From assembly GCA_964632545.1 (NCBI GenBank), contig CAZWBQ010000031.1, positions 1 to 6,720 of the forward strand: 6,720 nucleotides of DNA. The letters run 5' to 3'. A model generated the notes under the pieces. It was given only the letters and a program-made list of their open reading frames with translations, had not been told where the DNA came from and ran no database searches. The position numbers and the translations under genes were made by a program. The DNA comes from UBA7398 sp964632545 (GTDB taxonomy: Bacteria > Actinomycetota > Actinomycetes > Nanopelagicales > Nanopelagicaceae). Below, piece by piece: positions 5,440-6,720 of this stretch. Each line of letters starts with the position of its first letter. The first letter of the stretch is position 1.

Positions 5440-6720
5440 TTATTCACTCTCCGCAATAACGCGAGCGCCGAGTTCTTTCATTAACAAATCTGTTCCCGAT
5501 AGCTGGTTCTCATCCGATGGATCTTCATTTACGCGGGTCGTTTTTGAAGTAGGAGAGTTTGGACTAATCGATGGATCGACCACTAATTCAATTTTTCGCT
5601 CAATACCAACAACATCAACAAATGCGCCAGATAAAATAGGTTCACTTTCGGATCGAATAAAGGAATCGCGCGCTCCTGCATTAACAATTGCAATAGTGAT
5701 TGTCTTGTCGTCAACGCTAAGAATTTGTGCGCTGGCGCTTAGCAAAGACCACGTTAAACGGCGGCGTTTTTTAACGTTTTCTATAACATCTGGCCAGAGT
5801 CTTCGTAGCGCTGCAATATCAGCACTCCCCACAGGGGCCGCTTTCTTTATTTCTTCAACTTTTACGCTTTGAACTTCCTTCTTTATCTCTTCTTTAACTT
5901 CACGCTTCACTTCTTTTGCTTTTACTTCCTCGTTTTTTACTGAAGCTACAGCTGAAGTAACAGGAGCTAAGTTCCCTTGGCGTTCCAATCGTTCAATCCG
6001 TGCCAGCAACCCTTCGCCTTCAGTATCGATACCTGGCAGCGAAATCCGGCCACAAATTAATTCCAGTATCAACCGAGGAGCTGTCGCGCCACGCATCTGC
6101 AATAAACCTTCGGCAAGTATTCCAGCTGCACGCGTTAACGTTGCGTCGCCGATTCGATCTGCTTGACCACGCATTCGCTCTAATTGGTCATCCGGGTAAT
6201 CCCGCAAAATATTCGATGCATCGCCATCTAACGCGCCAACAATTAATAAATCCCGCAACCGCTCCAAGAAATCTTGGGCAAACCTTCGGGGATCGTGTCC
6301 TGATTCGATTAATCGATCCACTGTCTTAAATAAAGTTGCTGCATCGCGTGCTGCTACCGCATCAACGGCATCATCTAGTAGCGCACCGTCGGTAAATCCA
6401 AGTAATTGGATCGCAATCTCGTAAGTAACTCCATCTTTTCCTGCTCCGGCAAGAAGTTGTCCGAGTACTGATAACGCATCTCGAACTGATCCACCGCTTG
6501 CTCTTACAACTAGCGGTAATACGCCTTTTGCAACTTTCACACCTTCTGAAGTGCAAACTTTCTCCAAATGCGAAACTAAAATTCCAGGCGGGACTAATCG
6601 AAATGGATAATGGTGGGTCCTTGAGCGAATTGTTGCGATTAACTTTTCTGGTTCAGTAGTTGCAAAAATAAATAACACATGTGGTGGTGGCTCTTCCACA
6701 ACTTTTAATAACGCATTAGC
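5440..6720 (-). CDS. dnaX: DNA polymerase III subunit gamma/tau, C-terminal 426 residues (5' end outside window)
   Basis: Clamp-loader ATPase subunit of the replicative polymerase. The frame is open to the right edge, so the N terminus with Walker A, zinc site and Walker B is missing. The visible part begins A-N-A-L-L-K-V-V-E-E-P-P, then the sensor 1 segment F-A-T-T-E-P-E-K-L, and I-R-S-R with Arg34 (fragment numbering) at the arginine-finger position of the clamp-loader SRC motif. The lid and collar domain follow, including D-P-R-R-F-A-Q-D-F-L-E-R-L-R-D-L-L. Residues 261-295 form a Lys/Glu-rich, probably flexible linker. The final 125 residues, starting near A-D-I-A-A-L-R-R-L-W-P-D-V, form a tau-type C-terminal domain as in other actinobacteria. 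An in-frame AAAAAAC heptamer opens the linker. The gene ends 2 bp before recR. The GTG at 6699 is an internal valine, not a start. Confidence 0.95.
   Translation of the reverse strand, partial: ANALLKVVEEPPPHVLFIFATTEPEKLIATIRSRTHHYPFRLVPPGILVSHLEKVCTSEGVKVAKGVLPLVVRASGGSVRDALSVLGQLLAGAGKDGVTYEIAIQLLGFTDGALLDDAVDAVAARDAATLFKTVDRLIESGHDPRRFAQDFLERLRDLLIVGALDGDASNILRDYPDDQLERMRGQADRIGDATLTRAAGILAEGLLQMRGATAPRLILELICGRISLPGIDTEGEGLLARIERLERQGNLAPVTSAVASVKNEEVKAKEVKREVKEEIKKEVQSVKVEEIKKAAPVGSADIAALRRLWPDVIENVKKRRRLTWSLLSASAQILSVDDKTITIAIVNAGARDSFIRSESEPILSGAFVDVVGIERKIELVVDPSISPNSPTSKTTRVNEDPSDENQLSGTDLLMKELGARVIAESE
5932..5938 (-). other. Possible -1 frameshift heptamer A_AAA_AAC in dnaX
   Basis: The zero-frame codons are GTA AAA AAC, so the heptamer is in the phase needed for tandem -1 slippage. 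After a slip, ten codons would be read before TGA at 5902-5900, yielding a gamma-like protein cut just after the clamp-loader collar domain. E. coli makes gamma from dnaX this way at A_AAA_AAG. I see no upstream Shine-Dalgarno-like stimulator and no stable downstream stem, and Lys-rich linkers make A-runs by chance, so use is uncertain. Confidence 0.3.

Noticed and set aside
5417..5872. 151-codon plus-strand frame opposite dnaX
   Set aside because: Antisense to the conserved tau-type domain and the start of recR; Ser/Thr-rich with no family signature.
6000..6329. 109-codon plus-strand frame opposite dnaX
   Set aside because: Shadow of the clamp-loader collar coding sequence with no independent evidence.

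Overview
This window looks like a core chromosomal region of a compact, fairly AT-rich actinobacterium. By eye the G+C is in the low to mid 40s percent; I did not compute it. The order dnaX, recR, lysC, asd on one strand is the actinobacterial order known from Corynebacterium and Mycobacterium. The aspartokinase and the metallophosphoesterase also carry actinobacterial family signatures. Tight spacing (2-4 bp gaps, a 4-bp ATGA overlap, convergent genes sharing stop codons) and moderate G+C suggest a streamlined lineage such as the freshwater Nanopelagicales (acI group). That placement is an inference.

Layout. Positions 1-516 (+) hold the C-terminal half of a calcineurin-like metallophosphoesterase, cut by the left edge. 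Everything else is on the minus strand, so transcription runs from right to left. In that order the genes are dnaX (6720-5440, 5' end outside the window), recR (5437-4838), an 82-bp gap, lysC (4755-3484), asd (3487-2438), a 23-bp gap, fcl (2414-1491) and gmd (1486-509). No stretch over 300 bases lacks a gene, and I saw no tRNA, rRNA, CRISPR array or insertion sequence.

Functions. dnaX and recR are replication and repair genes. lysC and asd encode the first two steps from aspartate toward lysine and diaminopimelate, threonine and methionine. gmd and fcl together turn GDP-mannose into GDP-L-fucose for surface glycans; no fucosyltransferase or GDP-mannose-making gene lies nearby. lysC carries an internal start with the best Shine-Dalgarno in the window, predicting a separate regulatory beta subunit. 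fcl and lysC both lack a Shine-Dalgarno at the main start and have an extended -10-like box 6 nt before the ATG, suggesting leaderless transcripts.

I found no convincing undescribed multi-gene system. The points most worth checking are an identical 11-bp repeat at both ends of the fcl-gmd pair, an in-frame A_AAA_AAC heptamer in dnaX that would give a short tau/gamma-like product, the lysC internal start, and the missing ybaB between dnaX and recR.
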